Below, piece by piece: positions 22,439-30,991 of a DNA stretch of 30,991 nucleotides. The notes under the pieces are model-generated. The model was not told the origin of the DNA. It did no database searches and saw only the letters and a program-made list of their open reading frames with translations. Origin of the DNA: a virus. Position numbers and translations under genes: made by a program. Position 1 is the stretch's first letter. Every line of letters begins with the position of its first letter. The DNA is taken from IMG/VR virus record IMGVR_UViG_3300025413_000084, positions 1 to 30,991 of that record; one strand, 5' to 3'.

Positions 22439-25400
22439 TTAACTGATTTGTGTTATAGAAGCGTTGCTACCAATACCACCATGACTGCTAGTAAATGTCA
22501 ATGAAGTACCACCAATTACATATCCCTGTGATTGGTATTGAGCAATAGCATTATTAAGAGCAGCTTGTGATGTCGACTGTGTATATTGATAACCAAGTTC
22601 TACGTTATATGTATTAGAGCCTGTTCCGTTAATCACTGAACTGTTCGCATATGTGGTTGATGTTGACCAATTACCCCATACTGAACCGAATGGAGAATTA
22701 GCAAAATTCTGCCAAGGAGTTGCATTATCAAGTGTGATGCTAACAGAAGCTGTGTTATTTGTATCAATGTTATTATTGAAGGAAGGTAGAAGAACCATGC
22801 TACCATTCCAGTGCGAAGCAACGTGAGCTGATGAACGATATTTTGTTGCATAAGGCTGATTGATAAACGAAACACTAGTGTAAGGAAGAGTAATAGCTCT
22901 ACCAGTCTGTTGATAGTTCGTACTGGTACTAGTATTTAGTTTGAATTTGAAACGTTCTGTAACAAACTTAGGACGAGCCTGACCTTTTTTAGAATCAATA
23001 GCAATGCTATATTCTGGGTTAGCAACATCTGAAAGCGAGAAGTCTTGGAATGTTTCAACAAAAATACCATTCTTGAAGCGATTCAAACCATTAGCATCAG
23101 TAACAGTCATGTTAGAAGCTTTTTGCTGCTGGAGCGAAAGCTGTGTATAATATTCAAGATTTGAAATTCTTGTGTCGAGCTTACCAATATCTGACATTGT
23201 ATAACGACGATTAGTTACGAGGTTAACATTAATGGCAGTAGAAGTATCACGAATAAGAGTTTTCGAAAGCTGATTGATACCCTGATCTGAATCAATTTGA
23301 TCAGATGATAATGATGGATATGGAGGAATGTTAAGCACTGCCAATGACATTGCATTATCTGGAAACAGAGGTGATTGAGGAGCAGTGCTAGAAAGACCTT
23401 CAATAACCTTGATCACATTATCAGGAGTAACGATAATCAAATCTTTACGTGGAAGATAAGCAGTGAAATCAGACTGTAAATTCTTACCATATGAAGGAAC
23501 ATTCATACCACCAGAAGGTGTTACGAAGGTAAGAGTTGTTAATGGGTTAGTTGTGGCAGAAGATACAACATTTGCAATAGCAGCTGTATTTGCACCAACT
23601 GGACGGAAGTCAACATAATCTCTTAACCAAATTTTAGTTCCAGCTTCGTCGATATAAAGAGGAATATCTTTAGTTAATACACCAACTGTATTAGCTGAAT
23701 TAACGTCATCAACTGGATATGATTCGACAGTAAAGAATCCAACACCTGATGTATAGTTTGGTGTATAACAATCAAGCTGTACTAGTAGATAAGGATATGC
23801 AGTTGGGCTGTATCCACCATTATTATAAAGGTAGCCTAGATCGTAGTGAGTGTCTTTTTGACCAGAATCGAAAGAGAAGTTTGTTGTTAAATTGGTACCA
23901 GTTCCAGAGAAGCTGCTATCTGGATAACCATAAACTGCAGTCAATTTTGTGATATCACTTACACCCAAGCACCATGGACCAGTAGGACCAGCAATACTAG
24001 AAGCTGGATTCAATTTAACATAAACATTCTTGTTAATTGATTTAGTTGCAGGAGCAACGCCAGTGCGAAGAACATCATAATAAACATCAACAGCCATTGC
24101 AGTTTGAAGAGTATTACTTGTGCCTGCAGCTACAGAGTTGCCTGTATAGACAGTGAATACACTGCTCGAAACAACGTTGATATAACCATTGTTGTAAAGA
24201 ACAGGAATAATTTTACCAGCTTGGAATGTCTTGTAATAAGTTTGACCAGACTGTGTGGCAAGAGTTGGGAAGAAAACACTATCAACAATAAGAGCTGTAG
24301 AGTTAACAACATTCGCAACAGTACGAATAGTGCTTCCAATTTTTATATTATCGCCAGGAGTAAAATCAGTAAGGAACGATGTGCTTGTACCAACGACATT
24401 AGTTGAAGTATTTGTTACTGAGATTGTACCAACAAGAGCATTAGTATCTACACTATTAGCAGCAACAACAGTGATTGATGCAGCATCAGAAGCAGCTAGT
24501 GGTCCTACACCAAATGGAAGAATATCAGTACCGCCTGGAGCAGAAGGTCCAATAGTCAATGAAATCACACCATTTGCATACATACTTGCTGTTGTATTTG
24601 CTGTGCGATAAGTGTATTGAGTATTCTGATTATTGCTTGCATCTCTAAGATTCTTGATACCAGCAGACCCGAATTTATAAAGCTGATCTTTTAGTGAAGA
24701 ACCGATGACACCTGCAGAAGAAACGTCAGCAATGCCATATGGTGCAGATGCATAATAAATTGATTTGATCTGGCTCACAGCAAAACCAGCAGTCATTTTA
24801 ATATTGAATACGTGTAAGTAATATGATGCTGTGTTAGATCCAGGAATACCTGAAACATAAGAGAAACATTTTACTGAAGCAGTACCAATCAAGTTACCGA
24901 CAGGAGAAGTACCAGAAAATGTTCTGTTTGTTACAGCCTGTTGCACTCTATCATAAAGATTTACTGTTTGTGCACCAGTGAATGGGAATAGACCAGCAAC
25001 TTCATTAACAACGAAATAATTTCCATAGCTAAAAGTAATCTGTTGTGCTTTTGTTGTTTGTGTATCAACACCACGACGCATATTGATGTATGCTGTCTTA
25101 AGAATTTCTATTCTTTGACCCTGAGAATAACCAACACCTGGATTAATACGACCAAGAACATTGTTAGCGGAAAGACTAGAAACAATGCTGTTTCCTGTTA
25201 GACCAGTTACAGTGTCGACAACGAATGGGTTAACTACGTAGTTACCAGCTTCATCATAGATACGTTGAGCAATCGCATCGCCAACGATAGAATATACGCT
25301 ACCACCAGCAACTTCTTTATTAACAAGACCACCATAGTTGTAGGTAGCAATTGGATTGAATCCAGCAGTGTTTGCCGCTGTTGCAGGATCTAATGAAATG

Positions 25401-26215
25401 ATAGTTGGAACAAGCTTAAGACGATAAGCGCCAGGAGCATTTTCATTTGGATAACCAAGAGCATTATCTAATAGTGAAGTGTCTTGATTTTCTGTAACGA
25501 TTGATTCAATAAGCTGGAAACCAACAACGTTATTAGCAGCGTATGTGCCAAAGTTATTAACAATACCGATTGTTGGTGTCAATACCTTAATGAATGTGCC
25601 ATTGATAAAGATAACACCATCAGAAACAGAAAGCGTATGGGCATTACCAGATGTATTATATCCAACGGTCGCATTAGCGCCAACTGCGAATGATGTTACG
25701 TTGGCGAAAGTATTAACAGTTGCAATAGTATCAGCTGTTACATTACCTGTTCTTGGAATTTTATAAAAAGTTAATGTTTCATTATTAGAGAATAATGTTT
25801 CACCATTAATACCTGTGTTAATGTAATTAATATAAATGACATTAGTATTGGGAAAATTAGATACAAGACCGCTAGTTGATGATAGAATACGAGCAGTTAG
25901 GTTTGATGTCGCACTAACAACCTGTGTGTTAACAAAGGCAGTGACGTCAAACGATGCAGCATTAATTTGAAAATCTTGAAGACGAACAAATGGCTGGACA
26001 GGAATATCAATGATTGTACAACCAGAAACAATGTCACCATTTTTAAATGCCCAGTTACCAAACTTCTCAACCTGATCCTGAAGAATAGATTGTACTTGAG
26101 TTAATTCTCTTGCCTGGACAGGAACACTTGGTCTAAAAAGAATACGATAGTATTCATTATTTGCATTGTAATCGTCAAAGAATGGAGCAACATTTAAGTC
26201 GGTGTTAATTGGCAT
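22439..26215 (-). CDS. DUF4815-domain virion structural protein (large baseplate-region protein)
   Basis: 1258 aa, the longest gene here. Near the N-terminus it has APFFDDYNANNEYYRILFRP and then VPVQARELTQVQSILQDQVE, the hallmark of the DUF4815 family of T4-like and Ackermann-type phages. Further hallmarks: NGTFIKV, YRLKLVPTI, WLRDYVDFRPVG about three quarters along, and, near the C-terminus, SLQQQKASNMTVTD and a HVASHWNGSMVLLPSFN region. A 'GTSTSFLTDFTPGDNIKIG' beta module lies around residues 600-660. The family is structural and sits in the baseplate/fibre locus, where T4 has genes 9-10. AGGAAG precedes ATG. No visible enzyme motif. Confidence 0.85.
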   Translation of the reverse strand: MPINTDLNVAPFFDDYNANNEYYRILFRPSVPVQARELTQVQSILQDQVEKFGNWAFKNGDIVSGCTIIDIPVQPFVRLQDFQINAASFDVTAFVNTQVVSATSNLTARILSSTSGLVSNFPNTNVIYINYINTGINGETLFSNNETLTFYKIPRTGNVTADTIATVNTFANVTSFAVGANATVGYNTSGNAHTLSVSDGVIFINGTFIKVLTPTIGIVNNFGTYAANNVVGFQLIESIVTENQDTSLLDNALGYPNENAPGAYRLKLVPTIISLDPATAANTAGFNPIATYNYGGLVNKEVAGGSVYSIVGDAIAQRIYDEAGNYVVNPFVVDTVTGLTGNSIVSSLSANNVLGRINPGVGYSQGQRIEILKTAYINMRRGVDTQTTKAQQITFSYGNYFVVNEVAGLFPFTGAQTVNLYDRVQQAVTNRTFSGTSPVGNLIGTASVKCFSYVSGIPGSNTASYYLHVFNIKMTAGFAVSQIKSIYYASAPYGIADVSSAGVIGSSLKDQLYKFGSAGIKNLRDASNNQNTQYTYRTANTTASMYANGVISLTIGPSAPGGTDILPFGVGPLAASDAASITVVAANSVDTNALVGTISVTNTSTNVVGTSTSFLTDFTPGDNIKIGSTIRTVANVVNSTALIVDSVFFPTLATQSGQTYYKTFQAGKIIPVLYNNGYINVVSSSVFTVYTGNSVAAGTSNTLQTAMAVDVYYDVLRTGVAPATKSINKNVYVKLNPASSIAGPTGPWCLGVSDITKLTAVYGYPDSSFSGTGTNLTTNFSFDSGQKDTHYDLGYLYNNGGYSPTAYPYLLVQLDCYTPNYTSGVGFFTVESYPVDDVNSANTVGVLTKDIPLYIDEAGTKIWLRDYVDFRPVGANTAAIANVVSSATTNPLTTLTFVTPSGGMNVPSYGKNLQSDFTAYLPRKDLIIVTPDNVIKVIEGLSSTAPQSPLFPDNAMSLAVLNIPPYPSLSSDQIDSDQGINQLSKTLIRDTSTAINVNLVTNRRYTMSDIGKLDTRISNLEYYTQLSLQQQKASNMTVTDANGLNRFKNGIFVETFQDFSLSDVANPEYSIAIDSKKGQARPKFVTERFKFKLNTSTSTNYQQTGRAITLPYTSVSFINQPYATKYRSSAHVASHWNGSMVLLPSFNNNIDTNNTASVSITLDNATPWQNFANSPFGSVWGNWSTSTTYANSSVINGTGSNTYNVELGYQYTQSTSQAALNNAIAQYQSQGYVIGGTSLTFTSSHGGIGSNASITQIS

Positions 26216-26229
26216 CTTTTACTTCCTGA

Positions 26230-27762
26230 TTAGACCTGAACAATTAATTTATAGGACTCAGTTTGAGTATTGGAACGAGTCACATTAGTAATGTTCTGAA
26301 TGTATATTGGTGTTATGTCTTTTGTATAAATGTTTCCAAGTGTATTTATTTGGATCGTAGAGACTACTGTTCCATTACTTGAAGCAATAGTTTCATTATT
26401 CGAGAAATATTTATCACCTGTAAGATATAACACAGTAGAGTTAGAATATGCAACAGTACCAACAGCACCACTATTTTGACCTGTAACAGTATCGCCAACA
26501 GTAAAAATTGCACCACTGGTAACATTAGCCTGAAGCAATGCATTAAATGTATTTGCATAATATTGAGTTATTGATTTTGTACCAGTGTTCGAAAGAACAT
26601 ATGGATTCTTTACAATACCAATTTTATTGTATGTGATGTTAGTTGAAATTGTATTTCCTTGATTATTCGAAAAAGAAAATGCAGCTGCAAACCCTTGAAC
26701 ATTAAGTTCTGCTGCTGGATTCGAACCATGACCTCCAGGAAAAGGTACAATCGCATATAAATTAGCGCCAGCGCCAAAGATACTTTGTACAGAGACGTTG
26801 GCTCTCGAAACACCAAGACCATTATCAATGATAACAATTTGACTAATCGAATTAGAAATACCATTCACAACACTGTACGCTTTTGGTTGTGATGAACCAT
26901 CAGTATTGAACACAACTTTTGGTGAAATGTGATACTGAGTAACGCTTGGAGTAATATTATTGGTATTTGCAGGAGAATCTAGATAAATCCAATTAACACC
27001 ATTATTAGAAACATATTTTGTTACTGTTTTTAATTGTGCAGTAGCATAACCACTATTGTAGATATAAATGCCATTTTTGGTATAAAAATCATTATCAGCA
27101 GAAGCAGTAGCTTCAATCTGAATAACTGTCGAGTTTACTACACCACGAACAATACCATCATTGTATGCATTATAACCAGAACCACCATTGTTAATCATAA
27201 CAACTTCGACACCAGTGTAATTATATGCACTTGCTGCAATAGATGTATTTGGAAAAATAGGAACATATTGACCAGAAGAAAATTTAAGATAATTTGAACT
27301 ACTGATCGAAGTAATATATCTCCAAGTATAACCATCCGACTTAGTGAAAGAAGAAGGCTGTAGCTGATCTGGTGCCTGTGTAGAAACAGAACCATTGGCA
27401 TTATCAATGCATTTATACACATCGTAAGTACCACCAGAAACCGCTGGTGGAGTAATAACATAATAATTCGAATTAGCTAATGTAGTCGAAGTATTATCAT
27501 ATCTTGTATAAACAGTATTTGATTGCCAATTGATGTTATTAATAACAGGTATAATATCAACGTTATTAATTTTCTTACCGAATATCATCTGCCAATCATT
27601 ACTAAACATAGTTGTGTAATCATCAGCAGTAATTACTGGTGTATTACCAACAACAGGAATAGGGTTGGCGGCGAAAGCATAATATTGAGATGAATTTGAA
27701 CTGATACTTGAAATTACATCATCAATAATTGCTTTTTTATAACTCGGTAAAATTTTACCCAT
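26230..27762 (-). CDS. 8: Baseplate wedge protein, gp8-like
   Basis: 510 aa (T4 gp8 has 334), the extra length being mostly C-terminal. The N-terminal half follows gp8: DWQMIFGKKINNVDIIPVIN, TRYDN, the DVYKCIDNANGS strand (T4 VYRCLD), and then FTKSDGYTWRYITSISSSNY with YVPIFPNT, matching T4 GDGYVWEYLFEI and EYIVVPW. The second half carries 'NNGGSGY' and 'IVIIDNGLG' beta repeats also present in the 754-aa protein. gp8 dimers link wedge components in the baseplate. The ATG at 27762 has only a weak site and follows a short gap after the 313-aa gene. Confidence 0.82.
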   Translation of the reverse strand: MGKILPSYKKAIIDDVISSISSNSSQYYAFAANPIPVVGNTPVITADDYTTMFSNDWQMIFGKKINNVDIIPVINNINWQSNTVYTRYDNTSTTLANSNYYVITPPAVSGGTYDVYKCIDNANGSVSTQAPDQLQPSSFTKSDGYTWRYITSISSSNYLKFSSGQYVPIFPNTSIAASAYNYTGVEVVMINNGGSGYNAYNDGIVRGVVNSTVIQIEATASADNDFYTKNGIYIYNSGYATAQLKTVTKYVSNNGVNWIYLDSPANTNNITPSVTQYHISPKVVFNTDGSSQPKAYSVVNGISNSISQIVIIDNGLGVSRANVSVQSIFGAGANLYAIVPFPGGHGSNPAAELNVQGFAAAFSFSNNQGNTISTNITYNKIGIVKNPYVLSNTGTKSITQYYANTFNALLQANVTSGAIFTVGDTVTGQNSGAVGTVAYSNSTVLYLTGDKYFSNNETIASSNGTVVSTIQINTLGNIYTKDITPIYIQNITNVTRSNTQTESYKLIVQV

Positions 27763-27767
27763 AAAGA

Positions 27768-28709
27768 TTACTTACCTATTGCTTGCCAGTAGACAGTTGC
27801 GTTTGTAGTGTTACCTGTTGCAAGAGTAAATGCAGTAGCATTAATTGCATACACACCAGCATGATATGAAGATACACCAGAGTTACTTGTCGCTGAAACT
27901 GAGAAACAGTTAACTGGGAATGAAACACCTGCAGAAGCAGCGAAAGAAATTACGTTTGGTGTTGAATTAGAAGCAGTGAAAGCGCCCCAAATCATCAACA
28001 AACCATTTGGAAGTACAGTGTAACCATTTGCAGTGGCTAATGTACCAATGTTTGATGAACCAAGAGTTAAAGTATTTGAAGAAACATAAACGTTTCCGCT
28101 TACAGTAAGTGTAGAAGCAGGAGTTGTATTACCGATACCAATATTACCATTTGCAGTAATACGCATGCGCTCATTGGTAGATAAAGTACCATTGCTGTGG
28201 AAGATAACAGAATTAGCAGAAGCAGTACCAATGACCATATTGCTGTTAGAAGAATAAAGGTATGCGTCGCTATAACCAGTGATGGTATATGAAGAATTGG
28301 CATACTGAGAGCTATTGATACCAAGATCAACGTAACCAAATGAATCGTTACCAGTATCAGTTGTTAAGACAAAGTCGCCAGAAGCACTAATACCTGAGTT
28401 AGCATTTTGAATAACAACTTGCTGGTATGTATTAGAATTTGCATCGACTTCGATAAGCGCGATAGATCCAAAATTATAACCTGCAGCATTACCAACATTA
28501 ATTTTAGAAATAACAAGCAAAGTGTTAGTAGTCGTGTTGCTAGTAACAACAAGAGTATTGGCAGCAGTAACAACATTGGTAGAGGTGTTAAAAGCAAATC
28601 CAGAATAAACTTCATTGAAGTTGCCATTGATCTTGGTCATCGCTGTGCGGATCGGATCACCAGTGCCGTCGTTCGCTAATGTACCAATGTTAATTGTTTG
28701 TTGTGACAT
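27768..28709 (-). CDS. Tail fibre with gp53-like C-terminal domain
   Basis: 313 aa. The N-terminus NIGTLANDGTGDPIRTAMTK followed by INGNFNEVY is a very common phage fibre opening. Residues about 96-185 (SGDFVLTTDTGNDSF, YVDLGINSSQYAN, TLSTNERMRI) match the module in the 604-aa fibre. 'NIGIGNTTPASTLTVSGNVY' is a common fibre linker. The C-terminus (GYTVLPNGLLMIWGAF, SFPVNCFSVSATS, and the end YWQAIGK) is the gp53-like tail-fibre tip domain. AAAGGA precedes ATG by 7 nt. It lies inside the baseplate gene block, between the wedge-associated protein and gp8, so it may be a short tail fibre. Confidence 0.82.
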   Translation of the reverse strand: MSQQTINIGTLANDGTGDPIRTAMTKINGNFNEVYSGFAFNTSTNVVTAANTLVVTSNTTTNTLLVISKINVGNAAGYNFGSIALIEVDANSNTYQQVVIQNANSGISASGDFVLTTDTGNDSFGYVDLGINSSQYANSSYTITGYSDAYLYSSNSNMVIGTASANSVIFHSNGTLSTNERMRITANGNIGIGNTTPASTLTVSGNVYVSSNTLTLGSSNIGTLATANGYTVLPNGLLMIWGAFTASNSTPNVISFAASAGVSFPVNCFSVSATSNSGVSSYHAGVYAINATAFTLATGNTTNATVYWQAIGK

Positions 28710-28719
28710 TTAAAATCCT

Positions 28720-30984
28720 TTAGATAAACGCATCGAGCTTGATAATGTTGTCCGAGTATAGGTAGTTTGTATCAGTTGTGGCAGAATTCGAAGTAATCAA
28801 ATAAGTGCTATCAGATGTTATAAGAGTTGAATCCACTTTGAAATAAAGATAATTATCAATATTTGCAGATGTAGTTTCAGATAACAGATTAGCAAATGAA
28901 GCTTCATTATTTATTTGTAAGAATTCACCGAATAATTCAGCTCCAGAAGTATGGAACGTAGTATAAAGAATATCTTTGTATTTATCAAGAGTTGCAGCCG
29001 CTTTGATTTGATAAGAGAAATCTTGATAAAAATAACTATCTTGAATATATTTATCCGAATTTAAAAAGCCTCTGGTAGTTGACCAATATCCAATTTGTCT
29101 ACCAACGCCTGTCTTATTGACACGACCAGTTACTTGACTTGTAGTATTAAAAGGTAGAATAGAAGTTGTCAATACAGCATTAGAACCAGTTCTTGTTTTA
29201 ATTACAATAGTTGGAAGACTAGTATAATTAGAACCGCCTGTGATAGGAACAGAAACAATAGCGCCTGTACCATCTGTGGTTACATAACCAGTAGCTGGCG
29301 AAGTAGATCCGCCGTAGAAATGAACAACATCATTATTAGTATAACCAATACCAGGATTCGTAATAACAATTGGGCTAAGACCATTAAGAAGATATGAAAC
29401 GACAGTTTCACCTTCAATATATCCGCGACCAGAATTGATAGCAGTTGTTGTTGCTACAATGTTATTACCTGTTGAAGGATTGCCAGTAATTAATTCATTA
29501 ATACCATCAATTGATCCATCTGAAGTTAAAACTTGTGGATCATAATAAGCATAGTTAGAAGGAAGCACAACAGGAGCATTTTTTGAAATAGCTGTACCTG
29601 TAGAGTTCTGTTTTGGTGGACCATACAAAGTAATTGTAGTATCATTAACAACAGTTTTAATTACTTGTAATTCGCTAGTGGCAGTATTTGAAGAATCAGC
29701 TTGAAGATAAATTACATCTCCATTTGAATAAAAATATGTGAACGTTGTGCCACTACCAGTAATAGTATTAGAAGTAGTCGAGTACGAAACGGTTCCTGGA
29801 AGATTGTTAGTTGCTAACTGTGTTGATCTAACGAATATACTTGGTGCTTGAGTATAACCATTACCAGTTTGAATATTGGTAAGAGCAGCAATTGTACCAA
29901 AGTTATTATTTTTAAATGTCAAAGTACCTTGGATAGAAGAAATTGCATTCGCGCTATTATTAGCAGGAAACCCATAAGCAGCAGCGCCAATTTGTGTGTT
30001 GTAAAAATCAACAATCAAGTCTGTATTATATGGAAGATTTTGAACGTAGGATAGATTACCTAAACTAAAGCTAGCTCCTGCACCTGTCGAATCTCCTGCA
30101 CCATTGTATAAAAATACATTTGTATTCGATGTGTATCCGAAACCACCCTTGGCAATGTTGAAATTGAGAGAACCTTGACCACGCGAAACGCTAGTAACTC
30201 TTAGTTTTCCATCGATACCATCAGAGATAACATTATTGTTTGCATCTAAATGAGCGATTGCAATGATGTCACCAATGTTGAAACCCTGACCACCATTATA
30301 GATGGAAAGGCTATCGAGAGAACCAACAATGGATGGGGAAGCTGTTACAGCCGCTGTATTACCTACCTGTGATTGAATTACTACTTTTTCACCAGTAAGG
30401 AATGAACCACCTTTTGGCTGCATATTAGAAATGTAAAGAGTTGAAATAATATTTTGATTAATAGGCTGAGAAATATAATCTTCAACAACAGCTGTTGTGT
30501 TTGAAGTAAATCCACGAACAGTTTGACCCACAAAACTTGCAAGATTATTAGTCTGTGTTACTTCAAGATATTGTGGTTGAATCCAAGTACCATCTGATGG
30601 CTTGAGTAGATCTTGTCCTGGAAGATAAATTTCTACGTCTTGATTGTAAATTAGCTTGAATAGAAGTTTATAACAATCAATCGAACCTTTTGAACGATAA
30701 ACGTCAAGAATATGTTTAAGTAAGAATTTTGGATTAGCAATAGTTTTGAATGGAATACCGTAGAGATATTTCTGCTGGAAGTGAGAAAGAAAAGAATCCA
30801 TTGTATTATCAATATCTCGTAGATCAAAAAGACTACGCGATTGATTAATAGCTTGACCTTCAGATTCCATCCATTCATAATATGCCTTAACGAACAACAC
30901 AAAGTTCGGACCCTCATCCAAATAGAACTGAGGGAACTGACTTTCTATGAAGTTCGATATCTTTTTTTCGATTGCAAATTGCAT
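28720..30984 (-). CDS. Baseplate wedge-associated structural protein
   Basis: 754 aa. Only 7 bases of the window lie upstream of ATG 30984, so the start is not fully testable. The N-terminal 130 residues (FIESQFPQFYLDEGPNFVLF, KAYYEWMESEGQ, LKHILDVYRSKGSIDCYKLL) and the C-terminal block (RQIGYWSTTRGFLNSDKYIQ, DSYFYQDFSYQIKAA, ELFGEFLQI) are typical of a large baseplate-locus protein conserved in T4-like aquatic phages. Between them are repeated 'G.GY...P.I.V' beta units (GNGYTQAPSIFV, GSNYTSLPTIVI) and one 'GTTFTYFYSNGDVIYL' module. By position it takes the place of T4 gene 7, but I see no sequence match to T4 gp7. Confidence 0.78.
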   Translation of the reverse strand: MQFAIEKKISNFIESQFPQFYLDEGPNFVLFVKAYYEWMESEGQAINQSRSLFDLRDIDNTMDSFLSHFQQKYLYGIPFKTIANPKFLLKHILDVYRSKGSIDCYKLLFKLIYNQDVEIYLPGQDLLKPSDGTWIQPQYLEVTQTNNLASFVGQTVRGFTSNTTAVVEDYISQPINQNIISTLYISNMQPKGGSFLTGEKVVIQSQVGNTAAVTASPSIVGSLDSLSIYNGGQGFNIGDIIAIAHLDANNNVISDGIDGKLRVTSVSRGQGSLNFNIAKGGFGYTSNTNVFLYNGAGDSTGAGASFSLGNLSYVQNLPYNTDLIVDFYNTQIGAAAYGFPANNSANAISSIQGTLTFKNNNFGTIAALTNIQTGNGYTQAPSIFVRSTQLATNNLPGTVSYSTTSNTITGSGTTFTYFYSNGDVIYLQADSSNTATSELQVIKTVVNDTTITLYGPPKQNSTGTAISKNAPVVLPSNYAYYDPQVLTSDGSIDGINELITGNPSTGNNIVATTTAINSGRGYIEGETVVSYLLNGLSPIVITNPGIGYTNNDVVHFYGGSTSPATGYVTTDGTGAIVSVPITGGSNYTSLPTIVIKTRTGSNAVLTTSILPFNTTSQVTGRVNKTGVGRQIGYWSTTRGFLNSDKYIQDSYFYQDFSYQIKAAATLDKYKDILYTTFHTSGAELFGEFLQINNEASFANLLSETTSANIDNYLYFKVDSTLITSDSTYLITSNSATTDTNYLYSDNIIKLDAFI

Positions 30985-30991
30985 ATTTTTA

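Noticed and set aside
28979-28986. GATAAATA octamer inside the 754-aa gene
   Set aside because: It arises from Asp-Lys-Tyr codons and has no nearby downstream start; similar copies occur in other coding stretches.

Overview
The window looks like part of the structural (late) region of a T4-superfamily myovirus. Every credible gene lies on the minus strand, so transcription runs from position 30991 towards 1. The genes are tightly packed, with 1-17 bp overlaps or short gaps, and the DNA is AT-rich. I see no tRNA, rRNA, CRISPR array, integrase, transposase or reverse transcriptase. The anchors are T4-type genes 13, 14, 15, 16 and 17 in canonical order at the left end, and a gp8-type baseplate wedge protein at the right. 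The style of the accessory proteins (DUF4815 protein, Mtd-like N-termini, Asn/Ser/Thr-rich fibres, short coiled-coil proteins) is what I associate with T4-like phages of aquatic bacteria such as cyanophages, pelagiphages and freshwater relatives. The exact host cannot be read from this DNA.

Layout in transcription order. (1) 30984-19685, baseplate block: a 754-aa wedge-associated protein, a 313-aa fibre with a gp53-like tip, a gp8-like wedge protein, a 1258-aa DUF4815 protein and a 912-aa structural protein that starts with TTG. (2) 19678-18394, four small proteins: a coiled coil, a fibre-like protein, a BppU-N-like beta protein and a short protein ending LDGGSF. (3) 18366-6195, a much expanded fibre/adhesin cassette: two fibres with Mtd-like N-termini and a coiled-coil protein between them, a four-lectin-domain (LamG-like) protein, a Gly-rich protein, a 111-aa phage protein, a short fibre, two paralogous receptor-binding fibres (386 and 397 aa), a 61-aa protein, a 175-aa fibre and a 292-aa polyglycine adhesin. 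(4) 5303-4490, a Trp-repeat protein and a small cupin. (5) 4464-1, the neck, tail-completion and packaging block 13-14-15-16-17, with a free-standing GIY-YIG homing endonuclease inserted between 13 and 14. Gene 17 runs off the left edge.

How they work together: the first block would build baseplate wedges and attach fibres. The central cassette would supply alternative receptor-binding tips. Genes 13/14 form the neck, 15 caps the tail, and 16/17 package DNA. Two GATAAATA octamers, one mismatch from the T4 late-promoter TATAAATA, sit in front of gene 13 and of the 227-aa fibre gene and may start sub-operons.

The most interesting region is 6904-9074. Two neighbouring receptor-binding genes share an 87-bp identical block before, and a 32-bp identical block after, strongly different C-terminal domains, one of which is GC-rich in an AT-rich genome. 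Between them lies a 31-bp remnant of the small gene that is intact after the other copy. This looks like a duplicated, recombination-driven tip-exchange cassette.
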